Positions 1-7,504 of a DNA stretch of 30,497 nt are shown here, in pieces. The notes beneath the pieces are model-generated. The model searched no databases. It had not been told where the DNA came from and was given only the letters and a program-made list of their open reading frames with translations. Location of the stretch: NCBI GenBank assembly GCA_022729275.1, contig JALDAH010000004.1, forward strand, positions 1-30,497, given 5' to 3'. Within the stretch, counting starts at the first letter, position 1. The number at the start of each line of letters is the position of its first letter. Both the position numbers and the translations under genes were made by a program. This DNA comes from Candidatus Nanoanaerosalina archaeon (GTDB taxonomy: Archaea; Nanohalarchaeota; Nanosalinia; Nanosalinales; Nanoanaerosalinaceae).

Positions 1-261
1 AGAATTTATATCAAGAATCCAGTTGGAGTAAGTGACCTGTGAAACAACAGCGATCACGGAATCTCCTTCTCTTGGCAGATATCTGCCTTTCATGGGTTTA
101 ACTCTAACTTCTCGGCCCTTTCTGTATTCAACAGTACCGAGGTATTGTGAATAAATCTGGTTGTTCTCTTCGTATACACCTGACCCGACTTTACAGTCCT
201 TACCATTGGCCAAAGCTTCACCTGGAACAACTATTGTTCTATTTTCTTTTAGCTTCTTCAT
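1..261 (-). CDS. rrp4: Exosome RNA-binding subunit Rrp4, N-terminal part (runs off the window)
   Basis: Rrp4 is an S1/KH-type RNA-binding cap subunit of the archaeal exosome, which degrades and tails RNA 3' to 5' in the cytoplasm. The 87 visible residues cover the N-terminal domain and the start of S1. Family hallmarks are VVPGEALANG near residue 11, GVYEENNQIYSQYLG around 29-43, the stretch VKPMKGRYLPREGDSVIAVV, and a closing WILDINS. The start is the ATG at 261-259, preceded by GGTGAT at 269-274 (minus strand). The gene continues past base 1, where rrp41 and rrp42 would be expected in the usual archaeal order. Its usual upstream neighbours, psmA and SBDS, lie about 20 kb away on the other strand. 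The identity is firm; the C-terminal KH part is not visible. Confidence 0.9.
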   Translation of the reverse strand, partial: MKKLKENRTIVVPGEALANGKDCKVGSGVYEENNQIYSQYLGTVEYRKGREVRVKPMKGRYLPREGDSVIAVVSQVTYSNWILDINS

Positions 262-449
262 AGTCCTTATCACCTTAGGACGAAATTTTTTCGAAGGAGA
301 AAAAAACTTGTTATCTAAAATCAAATCTCCTTCCTTCTTTCTCTCAAATCAAAATATGACAGACAACTTTTAAAAAGGTGGGTTTACAAGTAAGAATTTC
401 TTATAGGAAAAACCGTATAAACGCTATAATACTTTTAGAAGTGATTGAA
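262..449. promoter_or_regulatory. Divergent promoter region, rrp4 / HD gene
   Basis: This 188-bp region separates rrp4 (minus) from the HD-domain gene (plus). A TATA-like stretch at 367-378 and two more at 414-421 and 424-432 could serve the HD gene, with a GTGAT motif at 441-445 just before its ATG. The rrp4 side carries a GGTGAT ribosome binding site at 269-274. No convincing coding sequence, tRNA or repeat was seen. If an inversion split the exosome superoperon, one breakpoint would fall here. Confidence 0.4.
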
Positions 450-1271
450 ATGTGTGACGTAGAAGTTAGAGGTCTGGAAGAACTGGAAGAATTCGATATA
501 CGTATTCCATGTAGACATAATCCCAAACTTGAGGAGCTAGTTGAAAAGGTCAACCGCAACAACGAACTAAAAACATTATGGATGGTCCAAAATGTTAACG
601 CAGTTGACAGAAAAGGATATTCTGATCACGGTCCTGTACATATGCAGATCGTAGCCAACATATCTTTAAAACTTGGAAGAATGCTTTTTGAACAGGGAGT
701 TGATTCAAGCCTGGTTAAAAACTACAAAGGATTCGAAAAGGAAGATGCTGAGATAGTGCTGTTTCTCGCATCAATAATGCATGATCTTGGTATGTCCATA
801 CACAGATACCACCACGAGAAAAACTCTCTTTTCCTTGCTAAAGACATCATAGATGAATTGCTTGAAGGTCTATACGGAGAATGTAAAAGTAAAGTGATAA
901 GATCCGAAGTCCTTCACGCCATATACTCTCACAGATCAAATGGTGAACCTCTGACAGTTGAGGCAGGTATAGTGAGGGTTGCAGACGCTCTTGATATGGA
1001 AAAAGGAAGGTCTAAGATAACCTTTGAAAATGGTTCTATAGATATACACTCGGTTTCAGCTGCGGCAGTGGATGAAGTGGTTCTGGACACAGGAGAAAGC
1101 GATAAAGTGGAAGTGCTCATCAAGATGAATAACAGTGCAGGTATCTTCCAAGTAACAGGTCTCCTGAAGAAAAAACTGGAGAACTCAGGTATAGAGGAAC
1201 ATATTAGTATTAAGGCCAAGATCGATTCCAGAGACGGAGCCCAAATACTTGAGGAACTGAACCTTGAATAA
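450..1271 (+). CDS. HD-superfamily phosphohydrolase, archaeal type (COG3294-like)
   Basis: This 273-residue protein is a predicted metal-dependent phosphohydrolase; its substrate is unknown. The HD-domain ligands are visible: His60 and His64 in SDHGPVH, the His111-Asp112 pair in SIMHDLG, a His-rich stretch HRYHHEK at 118-124, and the downstream Asp in RVADALD (176-182). The region after about 190 looks like a separate C-terminal alpha/beta domain. The start is set at the ATG at 450, because GTGAT lies 4 nt before it and the family N-terminus begins close to here. An upstream GTG at 378 would add a hydrophobic, non-conserved leader and is rejected. The VIT-like gene follows after 33 bp with its own TATA-like sequence. 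Family assignment is good; function is inferred from the fold only. Confidence 0.8.
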   Translation: MCDVEVRGLEELEEFDIRIPCRHNPKLEELVEKVNRNNELKTLWMVQNVNAVDRKGYSDHGPVHMQIVANISLKLGRMLFEQGVDSSLVKNYKGFEKEDAEIVLFLASIMHDLGMSIHRYHHEKNSLFLAKDIIDELLEGLYGECKSKVIRSEVLHAIYSHRSNGEPLTVEAGIVRVADALDMEKGRSKITFENGSIDIHSVSAAAVDEVVLDTGESDKVEVLIKMNNSAGIFQVTGLLKKKLENSGIEEHISIKAKIDSRDGAQILEELNLE

Positions 1272-1304
1272 TAGTTTTATACCGAACTGCACAAATTAGA
1301 TACA

Positions 1305-1781
1305 ATGAAACACTCCGCAAAGACCGGTATTGGGTTTGGACTTACATCTGCAGTGATAACAACGCTTGGTCTTATGGTAGGTGTAAATGCGGGTACACAT
1401 TCCAGAGTTGCAGTTATAGGTAGTATACTAACAGTAACTGTTGCAGATTCTTTTTCAGATGCTTTAGGAGTTCATATATTGGAAGAGAGTCAGGGAAGGT
1501 ATTCTCACAGTACAGTATGGAGTTCAACTATCTATACTTTCATATCCAAGATTCTTATAGGATGCACTTTTGTATTACCCCTGTTAATTTTGAACCTCCC
1601 GACAGCTATAATTATATCAATGGTCTGGGGATTCATGCTTTTAGGTGTTTTCAGCTATTACATAGGTATTTCTGAGGAAAAAAAGACTTGGAAAGTAATC
1701 ATGGAACATGAAATTATAGCAATAATCGTGGTCTTTATATCACATTACGTGGGAGTAATTATCTCATTATTGATAGCATAG
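1305..1781 (+). CDS. VIT1/CCC1-like small membrane protein
   Basis: This 158-residue integral membrane protein has about five hydrophobic segments: roughly 8-28, 33-50, 75-100, 102-120 and 136-157. The N-terminal GFGLTSAVITTLGLMVGV and the later ADSFSDALGVH with acidic residues resemble the first helices of the VIT1/CCC1 iron/manganese transporter family. It is shorter than a full VIT1 (about 200 residues or more) and the cytoplasmic metal-binding insertion is reduced. Metal transport is therefore an inference. A TATA-like TTTTATAC at about 1275-1282 lies some 25 nt before the ATG, which suggests a leaderless transcript. The stop is 3 bp from the convergent korB stop. Confidence 0.6.
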   Translation: MKHSAKTGIGFGLTSAVITTLGLMVGVNAGTHSRVAVIGSILTVTVADSFSDALGVHILEESQGRYSHSTVWSSTIYTFISKILIGCTFVLPLLILNLPTAIIISMVWGFMLLGVFSYYIGISEEKKTWKVIMEHEIIAIIVVFISHYVGVIISLLIA

Positions 1782-1784
1782 TTT

Positions 1785-2618
1785 TCAGGTCTGGAACCAT
1801 CCATCCCCTTTTTCCTTTAGAATAGACAGATTTTTCTTTCTTTCTGACATAGTCTCCTTTTTATCTCTATAAAATATGCCGAAGGGCAGTTTATCTTTTT
1901 TGTTCCACTCAGCCGCCTTTTTGAGAGCTTCATCCTTCGTTCTTTCTTCATCATCCAGCCAGTATGATTTTTCATCCATCAACTCCATGTTACCGGAGTA
2001 CTTTCTACAGGGCATGATAACATCTATATAGGAGAAACCCTCCCATTTCATGGCTTTTTCCAGTATATTGATTGTTCTATCGAATTCCTTAGGATTTGTC
2101 CTTGCAACAAAGCTAGTATTATTTGCAACAGCAAGTTCTAATGGATTTAAAGAAGGTTCAGTATGTCCCTCTGGCTGTGCCTTGGACTTGAAACCTTTCT
2201 CAGAAGTGGGTGTGGCCTGACCTGTTGTAAGTGCGAAGACCTTGTTGTTGTGTACCACCATAGTTATATCAGGATTAAGCCGGGAGGCATGTATAAAGTG
2301 AGATATACCTTCTGAATAAGTATCTCCGTCACCTCCAAAACCTAGTACCTCCAAATTAGGATTCCCTATCTTTGTTCCAACCATTGTAGGTATCACCCTT
2401 CCGTGTAGATTGTATACTCCTCCAACATTAAGGTAATCGAACATCTTTCCGTGACAACCAATACCTGCTGCCATCGAGAAATCCTTTCTTTTTATATCTT
2501 TGTACTCTGAGATAGTTTTTATAGCTTTTTTAACAGCTGAAAGTAACATGAAATTGTAGCAGCCAGGACACCAGGTCATCTCAGCGCCTGTAGAGAGATC
2601 TGATTCATTAATTGTCAT
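1785..2618 (-). CDS. korB: 2-oxoacid:ferredoxin oxidoreductase, beta subunit
   Basis: This is the thiamine-diphosphate and [4Fe-4S] subunit of a 2-oxoacid:ferredoxin oxidoreductase. The enzyme decarboxylates a 2-oxoacid with CoA and passes electrons to ferredoxin. In 277 residues, the likely cluster ligands are Cys17 and Cys20 (WCPGC), Cys55 (GIGCHGK) and Cys204 (MPCRKYSG). The TPP/Mg motif GDGDT sits at about 96-100, followed by NNKVFALTTGQ at 124-134. Its start overlaps the end of korA by 11 bp, so the two are translationally coupled. The substrate is not decidable from motifs: the two-subunit layout fits 2-oxoglutarate or broad-specificity enzymes better than four-subunit pyruvate enzymes. 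Confidence 0.92.
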   Translation of the reverse strand: MTINESDLSTGAEMTWCPGCYNFMLLSAVKKAIKTISEYKDIKRKDFSMAAGIGCHGKMFDYLNVGGVYNLHGRVIPTMVGTKIGNPNLEVLGFGGDGDTYSEGISHFIHASRLNPDITMVVHNNKVFALTTGQATPTSEKGFKSKAQPEGHTEPSLNPLELAVANNTSFVARTNPKEFDRTINILEKAMKWEGFSYIDVIMPCRKYSGNMELMDEKSYWLDDEERTKDEALKKAAEWNKKDKLPFGIFYRDKKETMSERKKNLSILKEKGDGWFQT

Positions 2619-4221
2619 ATGTCAACACCTCTATTTTTTTCTTCAGCTCGTCTTTCCTGAACGGTCTTCCATCATACTTTAGTATCATATTATCTTCACC
2701 TACATCAAAACAAATTTTCTCCCTTAAAACTTCAGCAAGCAATCCTTTTGAGTCATTTTCAACCAATATAACCTTTGAACTTTCCTTTATAATATCTAAA
2801 ACCTCCTTTGGAAAAGGTTCTAGGTATATTATCTGTAGGAACTTAAGGCCGAGATCCTCGACAGCGTCCTTTATAGCTCCCTTGGTGGAACCCCATCCCA
2901 CTATCAAAGTATTGGAATCTTTTTCTCCGTGTATTTTGAATCTATTAAAATTTTTGGAAGCTTTTTCAACAGTTTTCTCCTTCCGGTTCCTTTTATCAAC
3001 CATTTTTTTGACTTTTTCAGGGTCTTCTACTGTTATACCTTTTTCATTGTGTTCGTATGACGTGGATTTGACCACGTTGATACCTGGAACGCTTCGTGGA
3101 CTGTTGCCGTCATCGGTTATGGAGTAGTTTTCATAATCTTCTTTTTTCATTTCCCTGTCGATGTTCCTTCCCACATCAACGATTTCAACACCTGATTCAA
3201 AGCTGAAATCAGATTCCGCGACATGTTTATCTCCCAAGAGAACCGAGAGCAACCTGAAATTTTCTGAGAAATATATTGATTCGTTGACGGCTTTCACACA
3301 TTCTAGAGAATCACCAGGTGCAATCACTACTCTTGGAAAAGTTCCATGCCCTCCCTTCATAGCTACTTGGAGATCTCCCTGTTCAGTATATGTTGGCACA
3401 CCTGAACCGGCACCAGCTCTTTGAGATAGATAAACTGTGAGAGGTATCTCTGATATACCCTGCATAGAGGTCGCTTCCTGCATGAGATCGTATCCTCCGC
3501 CCGATGTACCGACCATGGTTTTTGCACCAGTATGTGCTGATCCAATTGCAGAGTTCACAACGGAAAGTTCGTTTTCTAGCTGGTAAGTTACATGAGATCC
3601 TTCTGCTTCCTTTTCAGCAAGTAGATGGAGAACAGGTGTAGCAGGAGTCATGGGGTAAGCCAGATAAACATCAAGACCTGAACCAACAGCTCCTTCAGCA
3701 ATACCTTCGCTACCAGACATTATTTCAATGTCTTGATTGAGCTCTCCTATTTCATAAATTTTTTCTGTAGATTCGTAACCCTTTTTTACTGCTTTGAAGT
3801 TTTGTTCCTGAAACTTCTTTGGCAGTTCATCCTCTAGGACTTTTTTTACCTCTTCTTTTTCTATACCAAAATACTTGGATACAACTCCCACTGATACCAT
3901 GTTGTAGGAAATACAGAAATCATTTGAATCAAACTCTTCATATACTTTGAATATTTCACCGTTTTCTGAAAGTCTTTCACTGTGTTTTGACGCTGTTGCT
4001 TTGTCCTGTGCTACTATGATATCGACTTCTATGTTATGAGAATCAACCTTTTTATCTGACACAGCTAGAACGTTGAAAGAATGTCCGCCCTCTATAAGAG
4101 AACCGTAATCACGGTATTTGAATGTGAAGTATCCTTTATCTGAAAATATTCTGGCCAGAATCTCTGAAGCCTTGTTTATACCCTGTCCCTGTTTACCTCC
4201 CAGAAGAATATATTTTTCCAT
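2608..4221 (-). CDS. korA: 2-oxoacid:ferredoxin oxidoreductase, fused gamma-alpha subunit
   Basis: This 537-residue protein joins a gamma domain (about 1-160, with the glycine-rich GGKQGQGI at 8-15) to an alpha domain (about 165-537). The alpha part carries the family signatures YPMTPATPVL, TSGGGYDLMQE and SQRAGAGSGVPTYTEQGDL, which shape the TPP pocket at the alpha-beta interface. No separate delta (ferredoxin-type) subunit gene lies nearby, so electrons presumably go directly to a soluble ferredoxin. It is first in a korA-korB operon, and the 91-bp gap to the divergent Nudix gene must hold its promoter. It resembles archaeal KorA-type enzymes; assignment to 2-oxoglutarate specifically is inference. 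Confidence 0.9.
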   Translation of the reverse strand: MEKYILLGGKQGQGINKASEILARIFSDKGYFTFKYRDYGSLIEGGHSFNVLAVSDKKVDSHNIEVDIIVAQDKATASKHSERLSENGEIFKVYEEFDSNDFCISYNMVSVGVVSKYFGIEKEEVKKVLEDELPKKFQEQNFKAVKKGYESTEKIYEIGELNQDIEIMSGSEGIAEGAVGSGLDVYLAYPMTPATPVLHLLAEKEAEGSHVTYQLENELSVVNSAIGSAHTGAKTMVGTSGGGYDLMQEATSMQGISEIPLTVYLSQRAGAGSGVPTYTEQGDLQVAMKGGHGTFPRVVIAPGDSLECVKAVNESIYFSENFRLLSVLLGDKHVAESDFSFESGVEIVDVGRNIDREMKKEDYENYSITDDGNSPRSVPGINVVKSTSYEHNEKGITVEDPEKVKKMVDKRNRKEKTVEKASKNFNRFKIHGEKDSNTLIVGWGSTKGAIKDAVEDLGLKFLQIIYLEPFPKEVLDIIKESSKVILVENDSKGLLAEVLREKICFDVGEDNMILKYDGRPFRKDELKKKIEVLTYDN

Positions 4222-4286
4222 ACTGTTTCTTTCTGTTCAACCTTTTTTCACTTTAACGGTTTTTTGCTATTGTTTCAAAAACCATT

Positions 4287-4306
4287 AAAATGTTTTAAAA
4301 CATTTT
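4287..4306. promoter_or_regulatory. Perfect 20-bp palindrome before the Nudix gene
   Basis: AAAATGTTTTAAAACATTTT reads identically on both strands and ends 6 bp before the Nudix ATG at 4313, in the 91-bp region shared with korA. A second inverted pair, GGTTTTT at 4258-4264 and AAAAACC at 4277-4283, flanks it. Position and symmetry suit a repressor operator over a leaderless start, but AT-rich palindromes also arise by chance. Confidence 0.45.
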
Positions 4307-4312
4307 TTTATC

Positions 4313-4747
4313 ATGGAAGAAGTTCGAGGGGTGATGGTTTGTCTTTTCAAGGATAAGAATGGACATCCCAGATACTGTGTTCTTAAAAGAGATCACAATT
4401 GGGAAGGTTGGGAGTTTCCTAAAGGCCGAATTGACAGTGGTGAAGACCTTAAGGAGGCAGCCAAGAGAGAGGTGGAGGAAGAAACCGGTGTTGAACCTAT
4501 TGAAATTGAAGAACTTGACATAGAACATGAATGGACATATATGAGGAACAATAAAAAATACAGGTCTAATTACACATGTTTCATGGCCAGAGCACCGGAA
4601 GACGCTAGAATTAAAACAGATAAAAATCCCGACAATGAACATTCGAAGGGTTTTTTCCTTAATTTCAGGGATACAATGGATATCCTGGAACATGAAAATC
4701 AGAAGGAGTTGCTGAGATTGGTAGATAGCAGGATGAAACAGGGTTGA
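4313..4747 (+). CDS. Nudix hydrolase
   Basis: This 144-residue protein contains a complete Nudix box at residues 38-60. It runs from Gly38 through Glu44 to the core REVEEETGV, matching GX5EX7REUXEEXGU without deviation. Such enzymes hydrolyse nucleoside diphosphates linked to another group. WEFPKGRI before the box and the WTYMR segment after it recall the archaeal and animal diadenosine-polyphosphate-type (NUDT2-like) branch, but the substrate is not fixed by sequence. It is transcribed alone: a 20-bp palindrome precedes it and a hairpin begins immediately after its stop. Confidence 0.88.
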   Translation: MEEVRGVMVCLFKDKNGHPRYCVLKRDHNWEGWEFPKGRIDSGEDLKEAAKREVEEETGVEPIEIEELDIEHEWTYMRNNKKYRSNYTCFMARAPEDARIKTDKNPDNEHSKGFFLNFRDTMDILEHENQKELLRLVDSRMKQG

Positions 4748-4769
4748 CCAGGGGAAAAAATACCCCTGG
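4748..4769 (+). terminator. Hairpin directly after the Nudix stop codon
   Basis: CCAGGGG (4748-4754) and CCCCTGG (4763-4769) form a perfect 7-bp GC-rich stem with an 8-nt A-rich loop, starting at the base after TGA. It stands out in AT-rich DNA. No T-tract follows at once; T-rich runs appear about 20-60 bp on. It may be a terminator, a 3' end stabiliser or a processing site. Confidence 0.5.
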
Positions 4770-4862
4770 CTGGAGATCTGGTTTGTTTTGATAGTTTGGA
4801 ATAAAATTCTTTAAAACAATTTTTTTATAAAATCAAAATGTTTCCATCTAGTTACGTATATG

Positions 4863-4890
4863 TTAACGGGTTTAACGTTAATATAAAAAT
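4863..4890 (+). promoter_or_regulatory. Inverted repeat plus TATA box before the winged-helix gene
   Basis: TTAACG (4863-4868) and CGTTAA (4876-4881) are exact inverted repeats with a 7-bp spacer. They abut a TATA-like TTAATATAAAAAT at 4878-4890. The TATA centre is about 26 bp before the ATG at 4912, which predicts a leaderless mRNA. A dimeric regulator bound here would overlap the TFB/TBP site. The downstream gene itself encodes a winged-helix protein, so autoregulation is a natural guess. Confidence 0.5.
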
Positions 4891-4911
4891 GAGATAATTT
4901 GTTGTAATAGG

Positions 4912-5475
4912 ATGAAAATTGATGACAAAGACTTCGCTATTCTTAAAATATTAGAATCTTCTGGAAGCCCTCTATGGAAAAAGGAAATCCACAGGAGGCT
5001 GGATAAAAACATCGAAAATATACCTCTTGAGTCCACCTTCTCGGTTCAGACAGTGGGTAGACGAGTTGACAGGATGGTCAATGAAGGTATACTCGAGTCG
5101 TTTTATATAAAAACTGATGAGGTCAATAGGATGCTTATAAAAAGTTTTTATCCCACTGAAATGGGCCTTGACAAGCTGGTGGACAAAAGGGAAAAGTTTA
5201 TGGAAAAATGGCTTAAAGGGACGCTATTAGAGGATAAAACCAGGGATTTTGAGGAACAGGTTTTGAACGAGGTATTCGCAAACCTTTACAGTGTTCCAAA
5301 AAAGATATGTTGCAAATACTCCAGAGATTACATGAAGAAAATGTTTTTCTTGGATTATTATCGGAACTTTTCTTATATCATGGCAGATGAAAAGTTTCAT
5401 GAGTTCTCCGAAAAAATTTTCCAACACAACCCAGAACTAGAGGAACAGATAGGGGACATAATACCAGAAAGATGA
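4912..5475 (+). CDS. Winged-helix DNA-binding protein, family not recognised
   Basis: In this 187-residue protein, residues 1-75 look like a winged-helix domain: DFAILKILESSGSPLWKKEIHRRL, then a recognition-helix-like TVGRRVDRMVNEGILESFYI, then a wing leading to YPTEMGLDKL. Residues 85-187 are helical and charged, with a paired-cysteine ICCKYSRDY stretch near 121-129, and match no family I know. It is probably a dimeric transcription regulator. An inverted repeat overlaps its own promoter (4863-4881), and AdoMet synthetase starts 73 bp downstream on the same strand, so it could affect either. The start is the first ATG after the TATA box; an alternative start is unlikely. Confidence 0.65.
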   Translation: MKIDDKDFAILKILESSGSPLWKKEIHRRLDKNIENIPLESTFSVQTVGRRVDRMVNEGILESFYIKTDEVNRMLIKSFYPTEMGLDKLVDKREKFMEKWLKGTLLEDKTRDFEEQVLNEVFANLYSVPKKICCKYSRDYMKKMFFLDYYRNFSYIMADEKFHEFSEKIFQHNPELEEQIGDIIPER

Positions 5476-5548
5476 AAAAGATCAAATTTATCCCATTTCA
5501 CCTTAAATGATTTAATATTAATTTTAGAAACCTTTACCGGGGATTTAT

Positions 5549-6727
5549 TTGATCAATGTGAATACGAAGAATCGTGATGAAAAAAAAGTAGAGATGGTCG
5601 AGAGAAAAGGTATAGGTCATCCTGATTCAATTGCTGACGGTATATCTGAAGCTGTTTCGAGGGCTCTTAGTAAAGAGTACAGGAAAAAACTTGGATTTAT
5701 CGCTCATCACAACACTGATGAGGTTCAGATAATAGGTGGGAAGAGTAGTCCGGAATTTGGTGGAGGGAATATTGAAAAAAAGATTTATATTCTCCTGGGA
5801 GGAAGGGCAACAAAGGAGTACAGTGGCAAAGAAATTGATGTTGATACTATAGCGGTGAGTGCAGCAAAGAGATATCTTGATCACACCATAAAAAATCTAG
5901 ATGTTGATAATCATATTGAGATAGAATCCAAAATTGGTGAGGGATCTCCTGATTTAACTGAAATGTATTCCAGGAATGATAAGATACCTCTGGCCAATGA
6001 TACAAGCTTTGGTGTTGGATATTATCCCTATACTGAAACAGAAAACCTAGTAAAGGAGATAGAGGATTACCTTAATTCCGATACGACAAAGAAAGATATG
6101 CCTTGGATAGGTGAGGACATAAAGGTTATGGCCTACAGAAACAAGGATGAACTTAATATCACAGTTGCCGCAGCATTTGTAAGTTCTGAAGTTGAAAGCC
6201 TGGAGGATTATATAGATAAAAAAAATATAACTGTTTCCAGGATAAAAAAGCTTGTTGGAGATCTGTACAATGGTGATTTTGATGTTGGTTTGAACACCGC
6301 TGACCATCCTGAGAATGGATCTGTGTATATAACCGTAACAGGTACCTCTGCAGAAATGGGTGACGACGGTTCCACTGGAAGAGGAAACAGGACTAATGGA
6401 CTGATAACACCTTTTAATCCTATGTCACTTGAAGCTACAAGTGGAAAAAACCCCGTGGCACATGTGGGAAAAATATATAATATTCTAAGTGTTTTTATAG
6501 CTAGAAAAATTGTGGAAAATATAGAAGAGGTTGAATCAGCTACTGTTAAGATTTTGAGTCAGATAGGAAGGCCTGTGGATGATCCTCAGTTGCTCAATGT
6601 TGAGATTGGAGAAGATGAGTATAGTGAAGATATTTTAGAGAATGTTGAGGCTATATGTTATAAGTGGATAAACAGGATACCTGAAGTGATGGATAAAGTT
6701 TTGGAAGGAGAATTAAAGACTTTTTAA
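5549..6727 (+). CDS. mat: S-adenosylmethionine synthetase, archaeal type
   Basis: This enzyme makes AdoMet from methionine and ATP, feeding methylations and the two radical SAM enzymes encoded later in the window. The 392 residues match the divergent archaeal family (COG1812): VERKGIGHPDSIADGI near the N-terminus, then FIAHHNTDEVQIIGG, SFGVGYYPYTETE and GDDGSTGRGNRTNGL. Length is typical (about 400). The start is read as TTG at 5549, because GGGGAT at 5539-5544 gives a well-spaced ribosome binding site; GTG at 5558 is the alternative and would lose only three residues. The stop overlaps the convergent arvC stop by 4 bp. No known SAM riboswitch is visible upstream. Confidence 0.93.
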   Translation: MINVNTKNRDEKKVEMVERKGIGHPDSIADGISEAVSRALSKEYRKKLGFIAHHNTDEVQIIGGKSSPEFGGGNIEKKIYILLGGRATKEYSGKEIDVDTIAVSAAKRYLDHTIKNLDVDNHIEIESKIGEGSPDLTEMYSRNDKIPLANDTSFGVGYYPYTETENLVKEIEDYLNSDTTKKDMPWIGEDIKVMAYRNKDELNITVAAAFVSSEVESLEDYIDKKNITVSRIKKLVGDLYNGDFDVGLNTADHPENGSVYITVTGTSAEMGDDGSTGRGNRTNGLITPFNPMSLEATSGKNPVAHVGKIYNILSVFIARKIVENIEEVESATVKILSQIGRPVDDPQLLNVEIGEDEYSEDILENVEAICYKWINRIPEVMDKVLEGELKTF

Positions 6728-7113
6728 TCTTTCTCTGCTTTTTCAAGGTCTTTTGCCGATAGTTTACCTTCCTTGTTAAACATGGATGCAAGGTGGAGGT
6801 AGTAACGGTCGTTCTTGACCTCCAGTATTATTGGTTCGTTAGCTAGAAGTTTCTTAAGGTCTATGGAATATACGCCTTCCTCTTCTATATGTATTGTTTT
6901 GGGATCCAATACCAGTTCTTTTCTTTCTTCTTCATCACCGTCTTTTATCTTTTTTATAAGATCATCGACTTCTTTCAATACATCGTCATCAAGTTCGTCT
7001 TTCTGATCTCCTTTTTCAAACATGAAAACTGAAGAGCCACAGCTACAACCCTCGACAAGTTCTTGGGAATCTTCATCATAGGTCTTACCACAGTTCATAC
7101 ATCTATGAGGCAT
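6724..7113 (-). CDS. arvC: ArvC/OapC family zinc-ribbon protein (DUF2072)
   Basis: This 129-residue protein starts MPHRCMNCGKTY and continues EGCSCGSSVF, giving two CxxC/CxC knuckles of a zinc ribbon within the first 35 residues. A highly acidic linker follows (about 40-75), then a C-terminal part with HIEEEGVYSIDLKKLL. The pattern fits DUF2072, the third member of the euryarchaeal set OapA/OapB/OapC. The same set was named ArvA/B/C when the GTPase was tied to extracellular vesicle formation in Haloferax. The start at 7113 is preferred over an in-frame ATG at 7140, because family members begin MPH and GGAGAG precedes it. It overlaps the arvB stop by 11 bp. Confidence 0.8.
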   Translation of the reverse strand: MPHRCMNCGKTYDEDSQELVEGCSCGSSVFMFEKGDQKDELDDDVLKEVDDLIKKIKDGDEEERKELVLDPKTIHIEEEGVYSIDLKKLLANEPIILEVKNDRYYLHLASMFNKEGKLSAKDLEKAEKD

Positions 7114-7498
7114 TTTTTCTCTCCACGTCTTTTGCCACAAAAGAGACAGATTCTTTGTCTTCTTTAACTTTTCTCATGGCTTTTGAGTTTCCTACAATGG
7201 TTAGACCTCTTCTTCTGTCTTTTCCGAGGAGCATGTATATCTTGTTTAAAGCTTTATCTATAAAATCTCCTGTTTCAAGACTTGTGAATTCTATACCTGA
7301 GAAATCATCATCTATAGATTCCATAGATTTTTCTATTAGTTTTTTCTTTTTCTGAGGGTTGAGAGAGTTATCCATTATCAGTATTTTTCCCTTCTTTACT
7401 TCCTCTATTATTATCTCAAGATTTTCATGGAAGCTTCTGTTCTCAAAGCTGTTCTTGCCTAAAAACTCTATAGGTACTCCTTTTGTTGGTTCAGACAT
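7103..7498 (-). CDS. arvB: ArvB/OapB family protein (DUF2073)
   Basis: This 131-residue protein fits DUF2073: GVPIEFLG, then ENLEIIIEEVKKGKILIMDNSLNPQ, then IDDDFSGIEF, and a basic segment GKDRRRGLTIVGNSKAM near 93-110. The fold appears to be a small alpha/beta domain without catalytic motifs. It sits between the GTPase (6 bp upstream) and the zinc-ribbon gene (overlapping), an order that supports a shared complex or pathway. A role in vesicle formation comes from the family; its biochemical activity is unknown. The basic patch could contact nucleic acid or phospholipid, which is speculation. Confidence 0.78.
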   Translation of the reverse strand: MSEPTKGVPIEFLGKNSFENRSFHENLEIIIEEVKKGKILIMDNSLNPQKKKKLIEKSMESIDDDFSGIEFTSLETGDFIDKALNKIYMLLGKDRRRGLTIVGNSKAMRKVKEDKESVSFVAKDVERKNAS

Positions 7499-7504
7499 TT
7501 TAAT

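Noticed and set aside
161..373. A 70-residue open frame on the plus strand across the rrp4 start
   Set aside because: It overlaps the clear rrp4 coding sequence and its ribosome binding site, and its product has no domain-like pattern.
378..449. Upstream GTG start for the HD-domain gene
   Set aside because: The extra 24 residues are not family-like, and a better ATG with GTGAT upstream exists at 450.
5476..5548. Possible SAM riboswitch before AdoMet synthetase
   Set aside because: The gap is only 73 bp, AT-rich and without paired helices; known SAM riboswitches are bacterial and none of their features were seen.
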